Below are positions 25,461 to 34,531 of a stretch of 64,000 nt of DNA, in pieces. This DNA comes from Hymenobacter swuensis DY53. Lineage in GTDB: Bacteria; Bacteroidota; Bacteroidia; Cytophagales; Hymenobacteraceae. How positions within the stretch are numbered: position 1 is the first letter of the stretch; every line of letters starts with the position of its first letter. The stretch covers positions 868,001-932,000 of the forward strand of contig NZ_CP007145.1 of NCBI RefSeq assembly GCF_000576555.1. The letters are read 5' to 3'. The notes beneath the pieces were generated by a model. The model did no database searches, was not told the DNA's origin, and worked only from the letters and a program-made list of their open reading frames with translations. Made by a program: the position numbers and the translations under genes.

Positions 25461-25495
25461 AAAAAAAGCGGACGGAGAATATCTCCGTCCGCTTT
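25461..25495 (-). terminator. Intrinsic terminator of Oar-like receptor 2
   Basis: On the minus strand the 14-bp stem aaagcggacggaga/tctccgtccgcttt has a 3-nt loop and is followed by a T-run of seven including the stem end. It lies 34 bp after the stop codon. Confidence 0.88.
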
Positions 25496-25529
25496 CAAAA
25501 CAATGTGTTGCGTAACAGTTAAGCCACGC

Positions 25530-28500
25530 TTAGTTAAAGCTATACCGTACGCCTAACTGACCCTGCCACCGTGAAGCGAAGGGAGCAACGTCCCAAGCCC
25601 GGTTTGTGGTAGCAAAGCTGTTAGGGAAAGTAAAGGTAGGTTGCGTGTTAGCCCCGGTAGAACTCACGCGTAGCAGTTCAGTGGCGTTGTTCGCCACGGT
25701 GTACTGACGGCCCCACTCATTGTTGATGAGGTTGCCTACGTTCGTAATGTCAAACGTAATCTGAAGCGTGTTCTTCTTTCCACCAGCTTGGAAGTTGAAG
25801 TCCTGGGCTACCCGGATATCAACTTGGTGCGTCCAGGGCAGACGAGCCGCGAAACGCTCGGCGTACTGGCCGCGGTGGCTGCGCAAGTACGGGTCGTTTT
25901 CAATGAAGGCATCCAACTGCTGACGAACTACTGCCTCAGTACGGCCTTCGCTAGCCGCAATGCGAATTTCGTTGGCATCAAACGTATTGCGTGGGATGTA
26001 CAACAAGTCGTTGCCGGTGTTGCCATCACTATTCAAGTCAGTGTTCTGCCCATAAATATAGGTGAGAGGCTGACCCGACAGGCCTTCGTACACGGCGGAG
26101 ATGGTAGTAGCGAATTTATCACCACCATAGCGGAACGTGTAACCGGCAGTAGCCAGAAAGCGGTGCCGCTGGTCGTTGCGGGAGAAGCCCAGTTCGGGGT
26201 TGTTCGGATCGGCTACAATCTGGTTGAAGCCAAAGTTAGACGAAGCCGTGCTGCTGGAGCCGCTGTTGATTTCCTTGGCTACGCCGTAGTTATAAGATAC
26301 AGATGTATTAAGGCCGTTTACGAACTGCTTCTGCAACTGAGCCGTTGCGTTATAGCGATAGCCCTTGCTGGTGTTATCAAGCAGGTATACGTTCGTAAAC
26401 CGGTCGTTTACGCGGCGCGCGGTTTGGTTGCTGCTGTATACAGGGCGCTGGTCGGGGCCGGCGAGGCGGCCAACCGGAGCATTTAGGTTGATATCCTGGT
26501 AGTAGATATCATTGAAGGTTTTCGAATAGGCACCTTCCAGGGTAGCTACTACGTCACCCGGCAGGCGGAAATCCACGGCTAAGTTGGAGCGCCACACCTG
26601 CGGCAGCTTAAAGTCCTTGTCCAGCACGTTTACCTGCGTGCGGGGGTTAGTACCTGATTGATAAGCCGTTGGAATGTTATCGATGTTGGTCTCGATGCGG
26701 TCCAGGTAGCGGGGCTGCTGACCGGTAGGAGTATTCAGGTAGTTGATATCCAACGCGCCCTGAATTACACCGCTGTTGGTGTAGCTGTTGGAAATCCACA
26801 CATACGGTACCCGGCCGGTGAAAACACCCGTACCACCGCGCAACTGTACTTTCTGGTCGTTGTTCACGTCCCAGTTGAAGCCCACACGTGGCGACCAGAG
26901 CAGTTGGCCGCTGGGCACGTTGGTGGTGCTGATGTCGCCGTAGGCGGCGTAGGCTTGTTTGCTGTCTTCCAGGGTTTGGTTGAAAGCCGGCTTATCTACA
27001 AATACCGGAATATCCAAGCGGATACCACCCGTCAGACGCAGGTTCTCAATAGGTGAGAACTGATCCTGAGCGTAGAAGCCCAGCTGCATAGCTTTGAACG
27101 CAGCTTCTCCGTTGTCGGCAGTAGCGAAAGCGGCCTGCACCCGGCTGGCCCGGTTGTTATAGAAGTTGTTGAGCGAGTTGAAGGAGTAGTAGCCGTTCCC
27201 GTTGTTGATGAACAGGTTGCGGAATTTGAAGCCCTCATTATGCGTGCCCACCGTAACGGTGTGCTTGCCGAAGCTGGCCGTCAGGTTATCCGTAACTTCA
27301 ACGATGTCCTGATCCAGGGAGTTGAAGCCGGAACTGCGCTCCGTGCCGAAGGTGAAGCGGTTAGCGCCCTGGTTGATTTCAATGGTGGGGAACAGGTTGC
27401 CCGGAATAGTGCGCGAGTCTCGGATGCTGCTGTAGCTCAGCAGCAACTTGTTGGAGAAACGGCCCAGAATGCTGTTCAATTCAATTACCGAGCTGTTGGT
27501 AACGTTGTCGAACTTGTACCCGTTGCTACCGAACCGGATAGTGCGGGAGCCCCGGGACAGGTTGTCGTCAAATGCCTTTACGTAGTTGTGCCGTACCGTC
27601 AGCTGGTTGTTGTTGGACAAGTTGAAATCCAAACGAGCGAACAGACGGTTGCTTTCCCGACGGATAGTTTCACCTCCTACATTTCCCACCTCATAGTTGC
27701 GGTACACGTCGCTCCCTCGTACGAAGTTGGCAATAGAGTCGATAGTAGCCTGACGAATCTGGGAAGTTGACGTGCCGGGGTCAAAGCCCAGCGGAGTAGC
27801 CTGGCGGCTGATTTCGGCGTTGGCGAAGAAGAAGATCTTATCCTTCACGATGGGGCCGCCCACCCGTACACCAGTCTGGTAGTTATAGAACTCATCGGCC
27901 TTTACGCGCGGTTCAGTAACGCTCTTGCCAATGGTGTTCTGGTTACGGCCGAAACCGTAGATAGAGGCCGAAATGTCGTTGGTGCCGGAGCGCGTAACGG
28001 CGTTTACGCCAGCGCCGGTGAAGTTGCCCTGCGTTACATCGTAAGGTGCCAGTACTACCTGAATTTCCTGAATAGCGTCCAGGGAAATAGGGTTTGTACC
28101 TGCTTGACCGCCAGGAGTACCTGTAGGAGCAAGACCAAAAACGTCGTTGTTTACCGCGCCGTCAATGGTGATGTTGTTGTAGCGGTTGTTGGAACCTCCG
28201 AAGGAACTGCTACCCCCGCCGTTAGCCTGAGGGGTCAGGCGCGTGAAGTCGTTCAACGAACGACTTAGCGTGGGCAGGCGCTGAATCTGCTCGCGCGAAA
28301 TGGTAGTTTCAGCGCCAGTGCGACCCGAGTTGATAACGGGGTCCCGACGGCCACTTACTACTACTTCACCCAGCGTCTGCTCTGTCTCGCTCAGATTGAT
28401 ATCTAAACGTTGGTTCTGCCCCAGTGTCAGGAAGATGTTTTCACGTACAGACTCCTTGTAGCCCACGAAGGAAACCCGGATAGTATAAGGGCCGCCTACC

Positions 28501-28724
28501 CGCATGTTTTGCAAGTTGAAGCGGCCCTCCGAGTTTGTCGGTGCAACATATTGGGTATTGGTTGGCGTGTGAACGGCAATTACCGTAGCGCCCGGCAGAC
28601 CCTCACCGCTTTTGTCGGTAATAATACCGTTCATAGCGGAAGTCGTCACCTGTGCCCAGCTCAGTTGCGCTGACATGACCGCTAGGGGCACAATAGCCAC
28701 CGAAGCGTAAAGATTGCGTTTCAT
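25530..28724 (-). CDS. Oar-like TonB-dependent receptor 2
   Basis: The 1064-aa protein is a paralogue of its downstream neighbour. Its signal peptide (MKRNLYASVAIVPLAVMSAQ) differs at only a few residues, and the carboxypeptidase regulatory-like domain (28-110) and plug (IQRLPTLSRSLNDFTRLTPQ) are near copies. The barrel diverges and is about 120 residues shorter; it ends in QLGVRYSFN. The two receptors have separate terminators and separate TACTTTTG boxes, so they are independent transcription units and could take different ligands. No SusD-like lipoprotein is present. Confidence 0.92.
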   Translation of the reverse strand: MKRNLYASVAIVPLAVMSAQLSWAQVTTSAMNGIITDKSGEGLPGATVIAVHTPTNTQYVAPTNSEGRFNLQNMRVGGPYTIRVSFVGYKESVRENIFLTLGQNQRLDINLSETEQTLGEVVVSGRRDPVINSGRTGAETTISREQIQRLPTLSRSLNDFTRLTPQANGGGSSSFGGSNNRYNNITIDGAVNNDVFGLAPTGTPGGQAGTNPISLDAIQEIQVVLAPYDVTQGNFTGAGVNAVTRSGTNDISASIYGFGRNQNTIGKSVTEPRVKADEFYNYQTGVRVGGPIVKDKIFFFANAEISRQATPLGFDPGTSTSQIRQATIDSIANFVRGSDVYRNYEVGNVGGETIRRESNRLFARLDFNLSNNNQLTVRHNYVKAFDDNLSRGSRTIRFGSNGYKFDNVTNSSVIELNSILGRFSNKLLLSYSSIRDSRTIPGNLFPTIEINQGANRFTFGTERSSGFNSLDQDIVEVTDNLTASFGKHTVTVGTHNEGFKFRNLFINNGNGYYSFNSLNNFYNNRASRVQAAFATADNGEAAFKAMQLGFYAQDQFSPIENLRLTGGIRLDIPVFVDKPAFNQTLEDSKQAYAAYGDISTTNVPSGQLLWSPRVGFNWDVNNDQKVQLRGGTGVFTGRVPYVWISNSYTNSGVIQGALDINYLNTPTGQQPRYLDRIETNIDNIPTAYQSGTNPRTQVNVLDKDFKLPQVWRSNLAVDFRLPGDVVATLEGAYSKTFNDIYYQDINLNAPVGRLAGPDQRPVYSSNQTARRVNDRFTNVYLLDNTSKGYRYNATAQLQKQFVNGLNTSVSYNYGVAKEINSGSSSTASSNFGFNQIVADPNNPELGFSRNDQRHRFLATAGYTFRYGGDKFATTISAVYEGLSGQPLTYIYGQNTDLNSDGNTGNDLLYIPRNTFDANEIRIAASEGRTEAVVRQQLDAFIENDPYLRSHRGQYAERFAARLPWTHQVDIRVAQDFNFQAGGKKNTLQITFDITNVGNLINNEWGRQYTVANNATELLRVSSTGANTQPTFTFPNSFATTNRAWDVAPFASRWQGQLGVRYSFN

Positions 28725-28777
28725 AACAAAGGGGGGATTGGTGAAAATGAGTGTTTTCTATGCCGAGAAAAACGCCG

Positions 28778-28785
28778 CAAAAGTA
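28778..28785 (-). promoter_or_regulatory. -7 element of Oar-like receptor 2
   Basis: TACTTTTG on the minus strand, 53 bp before the ATG, followed by a leader with TTTTCACCAATCCCCCC, similar to that of receptor 1. Confidence 0.5.
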
Positions 28786-28871
28786 CTGGTTCCAGCAGCT
28801 GGTTGCGTTACCGCAATGTTACGCTTTGAGGAAAATTACGTGCTTTTCGGACGCAAAGGTAAGAGGGAAAT

Positions 28872-29555
28872 TCACAATCTGGGACGTACGGCCTTAATGA
28901 ATCTACTGAGGTAGTAGTCCGTCTCTAGGGCGTTTTCAATAACACCTAAGGAGCTGGAAGAGTGAATGAACTGAACGCTTTCCGGCGAAGCTTCCGTTAC
29001 CATTCCGACATGGGTAATAGTGCTGCTGCCAGGTGAAGCTCCGAAAAATACCAAATCACCCGGCCGTAAATCCTGTGGTTTGATGGGTTCACCCCACACA
29101 GCCTGCTCATTGCTGGAGCGCGGAATGTTCAGATTAATGGCGGCAAACGACTCGTGCAAAAGTCCGGAGCAGTCCATTCCGAGGCGGGAGGTGCCCCCGT
29201 ATTTGTAGGGAGTGCCCTGGTAAGAGCGGGCGGTTTCGATGACGGCCGCCAACTGGGCGGGCACGTTGGCCGGTAGCGCTTTGCCGGTGGGGCGGCGGGC
29301 TACCGTCTTGCTTTTACCGGCCGCCGTGGAGGTCTTGACTTTCGATTTTGTAGTGGCCGGAGCAGCGCCCCGGCTGCGGGCGGTAGCCTTCATCCGGGCC
29401 ATATCCCGCGCCGAGTAGTACCGGCCGTTTCGGTAGTTTACCTTGCTGGTAGTGCCACAGGCGGCCAGCCAACTCACCAGTAGCAGCAGCAACGCTGTAG
29501 AGAGTGGCCGGTGCCACTGCGTTGAATGCCGTACCTTCGCAACGTGTTCCCGCAT
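28872..29555 (-). CDS. NlpC/P60 cell-wall peptidase lipoprotein
   Basis: This 227-aa protein is probably a gamma-D-glutamyl-diamino acid endopeptidase that trims peptidoglycan. A lipoprotein signal (LLLLLVSWLAACGT) is followed by a basic Ala/Lys/Thr-rich linker to about residue 100. The NlpC/P60 domain has the catalytic Cys in MDCSGLLHES, His in THVGMVTEA and the third polar residue in FIHSSSS. The frame is open to 29816, but the ATG at 29555 directly precedes the signal peptide. A TATCTTTG box ends only 5 bp before that ATG and no other start codon lies between it and the signal peptide, so the mRNA is probably leaderless. Confidence 0.87.
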   Translation of the reverse strand: MREHVAKVRHSTQWHRPLSTALLLLLVSWLAACGTTSKVNYRNGRYYSARDMARMKATARSRGAAPATTKSKVKTSTAAGKSKTVARRPTGKALPANVPAQLAAVIETARSYQGTPYKYGGTSRLGMDCSGLLHESFAAINLNIPRSSNEQAVWGEPIKPQDLRPGDLVFFGASPGSSTITHVGMVTEASPESVQFIHSSSSLGVIENALETDYYLSRFIKAVRPRL

Positions 29556-29560
29556 TGGGG

Positions 29561-29568
29561 CAAAGATA
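29561..29568 (-). promoter_or_regulatory. -7 element directly before the NlpC/P60 gene
   Basis: TATCTTTG on the minus strand, 5 bp before the ATG at 29555. Transcription starting about 7 bp past the box would begin at the start codon. Confidence 0.6.
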
Positions 29569-29600
29569 CGTGAAGCAGTCATTTTACTCCTCATTTTTCT

Positions 29601-31010
29601 ATGGACTTTCAACCCCTGACTCCTGCGCTGGTGGCCGAATTTGAGGCTATTGTTGGCCCGGTGCACGTTCTCACGGCCCAGCGTGTGGAGGCCGATGTGT
29701 ACGCCGACTATGGTCGTGACCACACCGAAGACCTGTATTTTGCCCCCGATGTAGTGCTGCGTCCCGGCAACGCTGAGGAAATCAGTCGTATTGTGCGCCT
29801 CTGCCACGAGCACCATATTCCCATAACGCCGCGCGGGGCCGGTACCGGGCTGTCGGGGGGGGCGTTACCCATTCACCACGGGGTAGTGCTGAGTACCGAG
29901 CGGCTCAACCGCATCCTGGAAATAGATGAGCGGAATCTGCAGGCTACCGTAGAGCCGGGCGTGGTAAACGAGGCATTTCAGCAGGCCGTGCAGGCTGTAG
30001 GGCTGTTCTACCCACCCGACCCCGCCAGCAAAGGCAGCTGCTTCCTGGGCGGCAACCTGGCGCACAGCAGTGGCGGCCCAAAAGCCGTAAAATACGGCAC
30101 GACTCGTGACTATGTGCTGAACCTGCAGGTGGTGCTGCCCACCGGAGAAGTCATCTGGACGGCGGCCAATACGCTCAAAAACTCCACCGGCTACAACCTC
30201 ACTCAGCTGATGGTTGGCTCGGAAGGTACGCTGGGCATCATTACCAAAGTAGTGTTCCGGTTGCTGCCGTATCCCAAGCACAATATCCTGATGCTGGTGC
30301 CCTTTCGTCAGGAGGCGCAGGCGGCCGAGGCCGTGTCGGCGGTGTTCCGGGCCGGGATTATCCCGTCGGGCATGGAGTTTATGGAACGGGAGGCCATTGC
30401 CTGGTCGTCGGATTACCTGAAAATCCCGCTTACGCTGCCCGAGGACATTACCGCTCACCTGCTCATTGAACTGGATGGCCAGGACCTCGATGAGCTATAT
30501 AAGGAAGCGGAGCAGGTGTACGCCGTGCTGGAATGCTACGACGTGGGCGAAATCCTCCTGGCCGATAACGCTACTCAAAAGGATGAGCTCTGGAAAATCC
30601 GCCGCAATATTGGCAATTCGGTGCGCTACAACTCCGTATACAAGGAGGAAGATACCGTGGTGCCCCGCGCCGAACTGCCTACGCTGCTCAAGGGCGTGAA
30701 GGAAATAGGAGCCCGTTACGGCTTCAAAAGCGTGTGCTACGGCCACGCCGGCGACGGTAATCTACACGTCAACATCATCCGGGGCGACCTGGACGACGAA
30801 ATGTGGAACGTAGGCCTGCGCCAGCCCATCACCGAGATATTCGAGCTGTGCGTGAAGCTGGGCGGCACCATTTCGGGAGAGCACGGCATCGGGCTGGTGC
30901 AAAAAGGTTACATCGGCATTGCCCTGCAGGAAGCTAATCTGAACCTGATGCGCGGTATCAAAGGCGTCTTTGACCCCCACGGTATTCTGAATCCGGGCAA
31001 AATATTCTGA
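29601..31010 (+). CDS. FAD-linked oxidase, GlcD/D-lactate dehydrogenase type
   Basis: The 469-aa flavoprotein oxidises a 2-hydroxy acid such as glycolate or D-lactate. The FAD-binding domain (about 40-180) has PRGAGTGLSGGALP, the PP-loop that binds the FAD diphosphate, and SSGGPKAVKYGTT. The C-terminal FAD-oxidase domain (about 215-466) carries CYGHAGDGNLHVN and ISGEHGIGLVQK, the metal/substrate histidines. GlcE and GlcF subunits are not adjacent, so it may be a stand-alone dehydrogenase. The name glcD would be too specific. A perfect palindrome follows at 31045-31080. A G8 run at 29855-29862 encodes the Ser-Gly-Gly-Ala turn. Confidence 0.9.
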   Translation: MDFQPLTPALVAEFEAIVGPVHVLTAQRVEADVYADYGRDHTEDLYFAPDVVLRPGNAEEISRIVRLCHEHHIPITPRGAGTGLSGGALPIHHGVVLSTERLNRILEIDERNLQATVEPGVVNEAFQQAVQAVGLFYPPDPASKGSCFLGGNLAHSSGGPKAVKYGTTRDYVLNLQVVLPTGEVIWTAANTLKNSTGYNLTQLMVGSEGTLGIITKVVFRLLPYPKHNILMLVPFRQEAQAAEAVSAVFRAGIIPSGMEFMEREAIAWSSDYLKIPLTLPEDITAHLLIELDGQDLDELYKEAEQVYAVLECYDVGEILLADNATQKDELWKIRRNIGNSVRYNSVYKEEDTVVPRAELPTLLKGVKEIGARYGFKSVCYGHAGDGNLHVNIIRGDLDDEMWNVGLRQPITEIFELCVKLGGTISGEHGIGLVQKGYIGIALQEANLNLMRGIKGVFDPHGILNPGKIF

Positions 31011-31044
31011 TTCACAAAGCACAGATGTAACCGGATAACCGATA

Positions 31045-31080
31045 ATAAAAAAGGCCTCCCGTACGGGAGGCCTTTTTTAT
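31045..31080. terminator. Perfect 36-bp palindromic bidirectional terminator
   Basis: Arms 31045-31062 and 31063-31080 are exact reverse complements, with A6 on the left and T6 on the right flanking a ggcctccc stem. It sits between convergent genes (FAD oxidase plus, acyl-CoA-binding protein minus) and can stop both. Confidence 0.88.
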
Positions 31081-31119
31081 GCGGCAAAGATGGCAAAACG
31101 AATTCAGCTGAATCCGTGG

Positions 31120-31632
31120 CTACTGGTTGTTTTTCAACTTGTCTTCACCGCCGTAGGGCGTACCGGCGTTCAAGTCGCCCTGGAGGCCACCTTGCGGGCT
31201 TTGGCCAGCCTGGCTTTGCGCTTGGGCCGCAGGGCTGGCTTCGGCGGTACCGGGAGTCGCATTGCCGTTCACTTCCGAGCCAGTGGCCGGCTGACCGTTG
31301 CCAGTAATAACGGTGGTTTTCTCCTTAACCGGGCCGGCAAGGCTGTTCACCTTCTCAATGTACTGGCGGCGGGCCTCGTCTTGGTCAGTACCTTTAAACT
31401 TGCTCCAGGCGTCCCACTGAGCCTGTGACAAGCCTTTGGGGCCGTTCGGGTTATCGGGCGTGTCGTCGCCTACTTCGTCGCGCTTGGTGTCATGGTCGCC
31501 TTCGGTGGCTTGCTTGTAGAGGCCGTACAAATCGGTCATGTGGGCGGCGGCCTGGTCGCCGGGCAGCCCGTCTACGCGGGATACGGCGGCTTCAAAATCG
31601 TGCTGGAGGCTCATTTTATCTTGCAGATTCAT
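31120..31632 (-). CDS. Acyl-CoA-binding protein with disordered C-terminal tail
   Basis: Residues about 7-100 match the acyl-CoA-binding fold: DLYGLYKQATEGD and AQWDAWSKFKGTDQDEARRQ are the ligand-contacting helices. The loop between them has an acidic insertion of about 20 residues (DTKRDEVGDDTPDNPNGP). The last 60 residues are rich in Gly, Gln, Ala and Pro and look disordered. Total length is 170 aa against about 90 in classic ACBP. It would buffer long-chain acyl-CoA in the cytoplasm. A second ATG at 31614 (MSLQHDFEAAV) could be the true start. Confidence 0.85.
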   Translation of the reverse strand: MNLQDKMSLQHDFEAAVSRVDGLPGDQAAAHMTDLYGLYKQATEGDHDTKRDEVGDDTPDNPNGPKGLSQAQWDAWSKFKGTDQDEARRQYIEKVNSLAGPVKEKTTVITGNGQPATGSEVNGNATPGTAEASPAAQAQSQAGQSPQGGLQGDLNAGTPYGGEDKLKNNQ

Positions 31633-31742
31633 GGTGGGTAGAAAGTAGTGGAGGCAGAGAGTATAGAGGGTGTACTAAGGTGGCACGGCTTTGGTTGCGG
31701 GCGTGCGCGGTAGTTTTTAAGAACTCAAGTCCCGATAGTTCG

Positions 31743-31750
31743 TACTTTTG
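31743..31750 (+). promoter_or_regulatory. -7 element before asnB
   Basis: TACTTTTG, 8 bp before the asnB ATG at 31759, so the transcript would have almost no leader. This is the likely start of the polysaccharide locus. No TTG at 19 bp upstream. Confidence 0.6.
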
Positions 31751-31758
31751 CCCGCCTT

Positions 31759-33666
31759 ATGTGTGGAATCTCCGGAGTATTCGCTTTTACCGACGCAGGT
31801 CGCAATTCGCTGGCCTCGCTACGCGCCTCAACCGACGCCATCGTCAGCCGTGGCCCTGACTCTCAGGGACATTTTATATACGAGCGGTGCGGCCTGGGCT
31901 TCCGGCGCCTGGCCATCCTCGACCTCTCGGCCGATGGCAACCAGCCCATGACCGATGAGTCGGGCCGCTATACCATCGTCTTCAACGGCGAAATTTTCAA
32001 TTTTAAAGAGCTACGGCAGAAGCTGGTAGCCAAAGGCCACCGCTTCCACTCCCAGACCGATACCGAAGTCGTGCTGCACCTCTACATATCGGAGGGTCGT
32101 AACTTTCTGAAAAAGCTTAACGGTTTTTTCGACTTCGCTATCTATGATAAGGAGGAAGATTCCATCTTCCTGGCCCGCGACCGGATGGGGGAGAAGCCCC
32201 TGTTGGTGTACCGCGACGAGGACAAGCTGCTGTTTGCCTCCGAGATGAAGTCGTTGCTGGCGTTGGGCATTCCGCGCAAGCTAGATTATGTGGCGCTGAG
32301 TCATTATTTGCAGCTCAACTACATTCCCGGTCCCGCCACCATCTTCAAAGGCGTGAAGAAATTGTTGCCCGGCCATTACCTGTTTGTGAAGGGCAAGAAG
32401 GTAGTAAAGAAGCGCTGGTACAAGATTCCCTACGACCCCAAGAAGGTTGAGAAAAACAAAACCAGCTACGAGCAGCAGCAGAAAAAGCTGGTGGAGCTAC
32501 TCGATGACGCTACCGCTCGCCGCCTCGTGGCAGACGTGCCCGTGGGCGCATTCCTGAGCGGGGGCATTGACTCTTCGGTGGTGGTGGCCCTGGCCACGCG
32601 CCATACCCAGCACCTGAATACGTTCAGCATCGGCTTTGCCGACGAGCCATTCTTCGACGAAACCAAGTACGCCAAGCTGGTAGCTGACCGGTACAAAACC
32701 AACCACACGGTTTTCTCGCTCAAGAATCAGGACCTCTACGACCACATCTTCGACGTCCTTAACTACCTCGACGAACCGTTTGCCGATTCTTCGGCTCTGG
32801 CGGTGTACATTCTCAGCAAGCGCACCCGTGAGAAAGCCACTGTGGCTCTGAGCGGCGACGGAGCCGACGAAATCTTTGCTGGCTACAACAAGCATATGGG
32901 CGAGTTCCAGGTGAGGCAAGGTGGCTTTAAGGCCGAAGCCGTAACCGGCCTCAACTTGCTCTGGGACGTGCTGCCCAAGTCGCGCAACTCGTTTTTCGGC
33001 AACAAAATTCGCCAGTTCCAGCGGTTCTCGCGCGGCATGCTCAGTGGCCCCAAAGACCGGTACTGGGACTGGGCCTCGTTTGCCTCCGAGAAGGATACCC
33101 GGGGGCTGCTGAGTGCCGCCTCCCGCCGTAAAGTGGGCAAAAAGCTGGCCGAGAAGCGCCGCCGCGACATTCTGGAGGACCTGCACGCCGACGGCGACTT
33201 GAACGAGGTACTGCTCACCGATACCAAACTGGTGCTGCCCTACGACATGCTGGCCAAAGTGGACCTGATGAGTATGGCCAACTCCCTAGAGGTGCGCCCG
33301 CCCTTCCTCGACCCCAACGTGGTGCGTTTCGCCTTCTCCCTGCCCGTCAGCAGCAAGATTGACGCAAACATGAAGAAGAAGATTGTGCAGGATGCCTTCC
33401 GGCCTATGCTGCCCGAGGAACTGTACAAGCGCCCCAAACACGGCTTCGAAGTGCCGCTGCTCAAGTGGTTCCGCGGCGAGTTGCGCCCCTTAATTGAAGA
33501 TGATTTGCTTTCCGATGGTTTCATCGAGGCGCAGGGCGTATTCGACGTAGATGCCATCCGGGGCCTGAAAAAGCAGCTCTTCAGCAGCAGCCCCGGCGAC
33601 GTGCACGCCCGCATCTGGGCCCTCATTGTGTTTCAGTGGTGGTGGAAGCGGTGGATGGTGGCATAA
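31759..33666 (+). CDS. asnB: Asparagine synthase (glutamine-hydrolysing)
   Basis: This 635-aa enzyme amidates aspartate, or in polysaccharide clusters sometimes a uronic acid or other carboxylate, with glutamine as nitrogen source. The N-terminal amidotransferase begins MCGISGVF with catalytic Cys2. The synthetase domain contains AFLSGGIDSSVV near residues 263-274, the ATP pyrophosphatase loop, and LSGDGADEIFAGY. It is the first gene of the polysaccharide region and lies 57 bp before a glycosyltransferase; AsnB-like proteins are common in capsule and O-antigen loci. Whether it makes asparagine or an amidated sugar cannot be told. Confidence 0.92.
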   Translation: MCGISGVFAFTDAGRNSLASLRASTDAIVSRGPDSQGHFIYERCGLGFRRLAILDLSADGNQPMTDESGRYTIVFNGEIFNFKELRQKLVAKGHRFHSQTDTEVVLHLYISEGRNFLKKLNGFFDFAIYDKEEDSIFLARDRMGEKPLLVYRDEDKLLFASEMKSLLALGIPRKLDYVALSHYLQLNYIPGPATIFKGVKKLLPGHYLFVKGKKVVKKRWYKIPYDPKKVEKNKTSYEQQQKKLVELLDDATARRLVADVPVGAFLSGGIDSSVVVALATRHTQHLNTFSIGFADEPFFDETKYAKLVADRYKTNHTVFSLKNQDLYDHIFDVLNYLDEPFADSSALAVYILSKRTREKATVALSGDGADEIFAGYNKHMGEFQVRQGGFKAEAVTGLNLLWDVLPKSRNSFFGNKIRQFQRFSRGMLSGPKDRYWDWASFASEKDTRGLLSAASRRKVGKKLAEKRRRDILEDLHADGDLNEVLLTDTKLVLPYDMLAKVDLMSMANSLEVRPPFLDPNVVRFAFSLPVSSKIDANMKKKIVQDAFRPMLPEELYKRPKHGFEVPLLKWFRGELRPLIEDDLLSDGFIEAQGVFDVDAIRGLKKQLFSSSPGDVHARIWALIVFQWWWKRWMVA

Positions 33667-33723
33667 CCGCTTCGTTTTTTACCACTTTATCTCCTGATTT
33701 TACCTTCTGCTTTTCCTTCTACT

Positions 33724-34455
33724 ATGTCGGCACCCGTTCCCCCGCGTAAGCTTTCCATCATCATCCCGGCTTACAATGAAGGAGCAACCATTCATCTGAT
33801 TCTGGATCAGGTGAAAGCAGTGGAGCTGATAGGAGGCTTTACCAAGGAGGTAATCATTGTGAATGACTGCTCCCGCGACAATACGGAGCAAGCCATTCAG
33901 CAGTACATGGTGGCCAACCCCGACCTGCCCATTCAGTACCGCAAGCACGAGGTGAACCAAGGCAAAGGGGCGGCGCTGCACACCGGCATCCGGGAAGCCA
34001 CCGGCGACTACCTCATCATTCAGGACGCCGACCTAGAGTACGACCCCGAGGAATACAACGTGCTGCTGCGGCCCGTGCTGCGCGGCATGGCCGATGTGGT
34101 GTACGGCTCCCGCTTCATGGGCGGCAAGCCTCACCGGATCCTGTTTTTCTGGCACAGCATCGGCAACAAGTGGCTAACTTCGCTATGCAATGCGTTTTCC
34201 AACCTTAACCTCACGGATATGGAAACCTGCTACAAGCTGTTCCGCCGCGACATTGTGCAGGGCCTGACGCTGGAGGAAAAACGCTTCGGCTTCGAGCCGG
34301 AGGTGACGCTCAAAATGGCGCGCGTCCCCAACGTACGGATTTACGAAGTGGGCATCAGCTACTACGGCCGCACTTACGCCGAGGGCAAGAAGATAGGCTG
34401 GCGCGACGGATTCCGCGCCATCTATTGCATCGTCAAATACGGCCTATTTAGCTAA
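33724..34455 (+). CDS. DPM1-like family 2 glycosyltransferase
   Basis: A 243-aa GT-A enzyme with [25 protein letters not shown] and the metal-binding [14 protein letters not shown]. It lacks C-terminal membrane helices. Close relatives of this DPM1 type make polyprenyl-phosphate mannose or glucose, or act as UDP-Glc:Und-P transferases. It lies between asnB and ugd in a likely operon. Confidence 0.87.
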   Translation: MSAPVPPRKLSIIIPAYNEGATIHLILDQVKAVELIGGFTKEVIIVNDCSRDNTEQAIQQYMVANPDLPIQYRKHEVNQGKGAALHTGIREATGDYLIIQDADLEYDPEEYNVLLRPVLRGMADVVYGSRFMGGKPHRILFFWHSIGNKWLTSLCNAFSNLNLTDMETCYKLFRRDIVQGLTLEEKRFGFEPEVTLKMARVPNVRIYEVGISYYGRTYAEGKKIGWRDGFRAIYCIVKYGLFS

Positions 34456-34473
34456 CCAATAGCCAAATTAGCC

Positions 34474-34492
34474 GTGTGCCCTGACGGCACAC
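34474..34492 (+). terminator. Weak hairpin between glycosyltransferase and ugd
   Basis: Stem gtgtgcc/ggcacac with a 5-nt loop, 18 bp after the glycosyltransferase stop. No T-run follows; it may attenuate or protect mRNA ends. Confidence 0.3.
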
Positions 34493-34531
34493 ATGACCAT
34501 TTTCTGACACTCTACCGATAGACTTCTTCAT

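Noticed and set aside
29855..29862. G8 tract in the FAD oxidase gene as a phase-variation site
   Set aside because: Encodes conserved glycines of the FAD-binding loop in a metabolic enzyme; no reason to expect switching.
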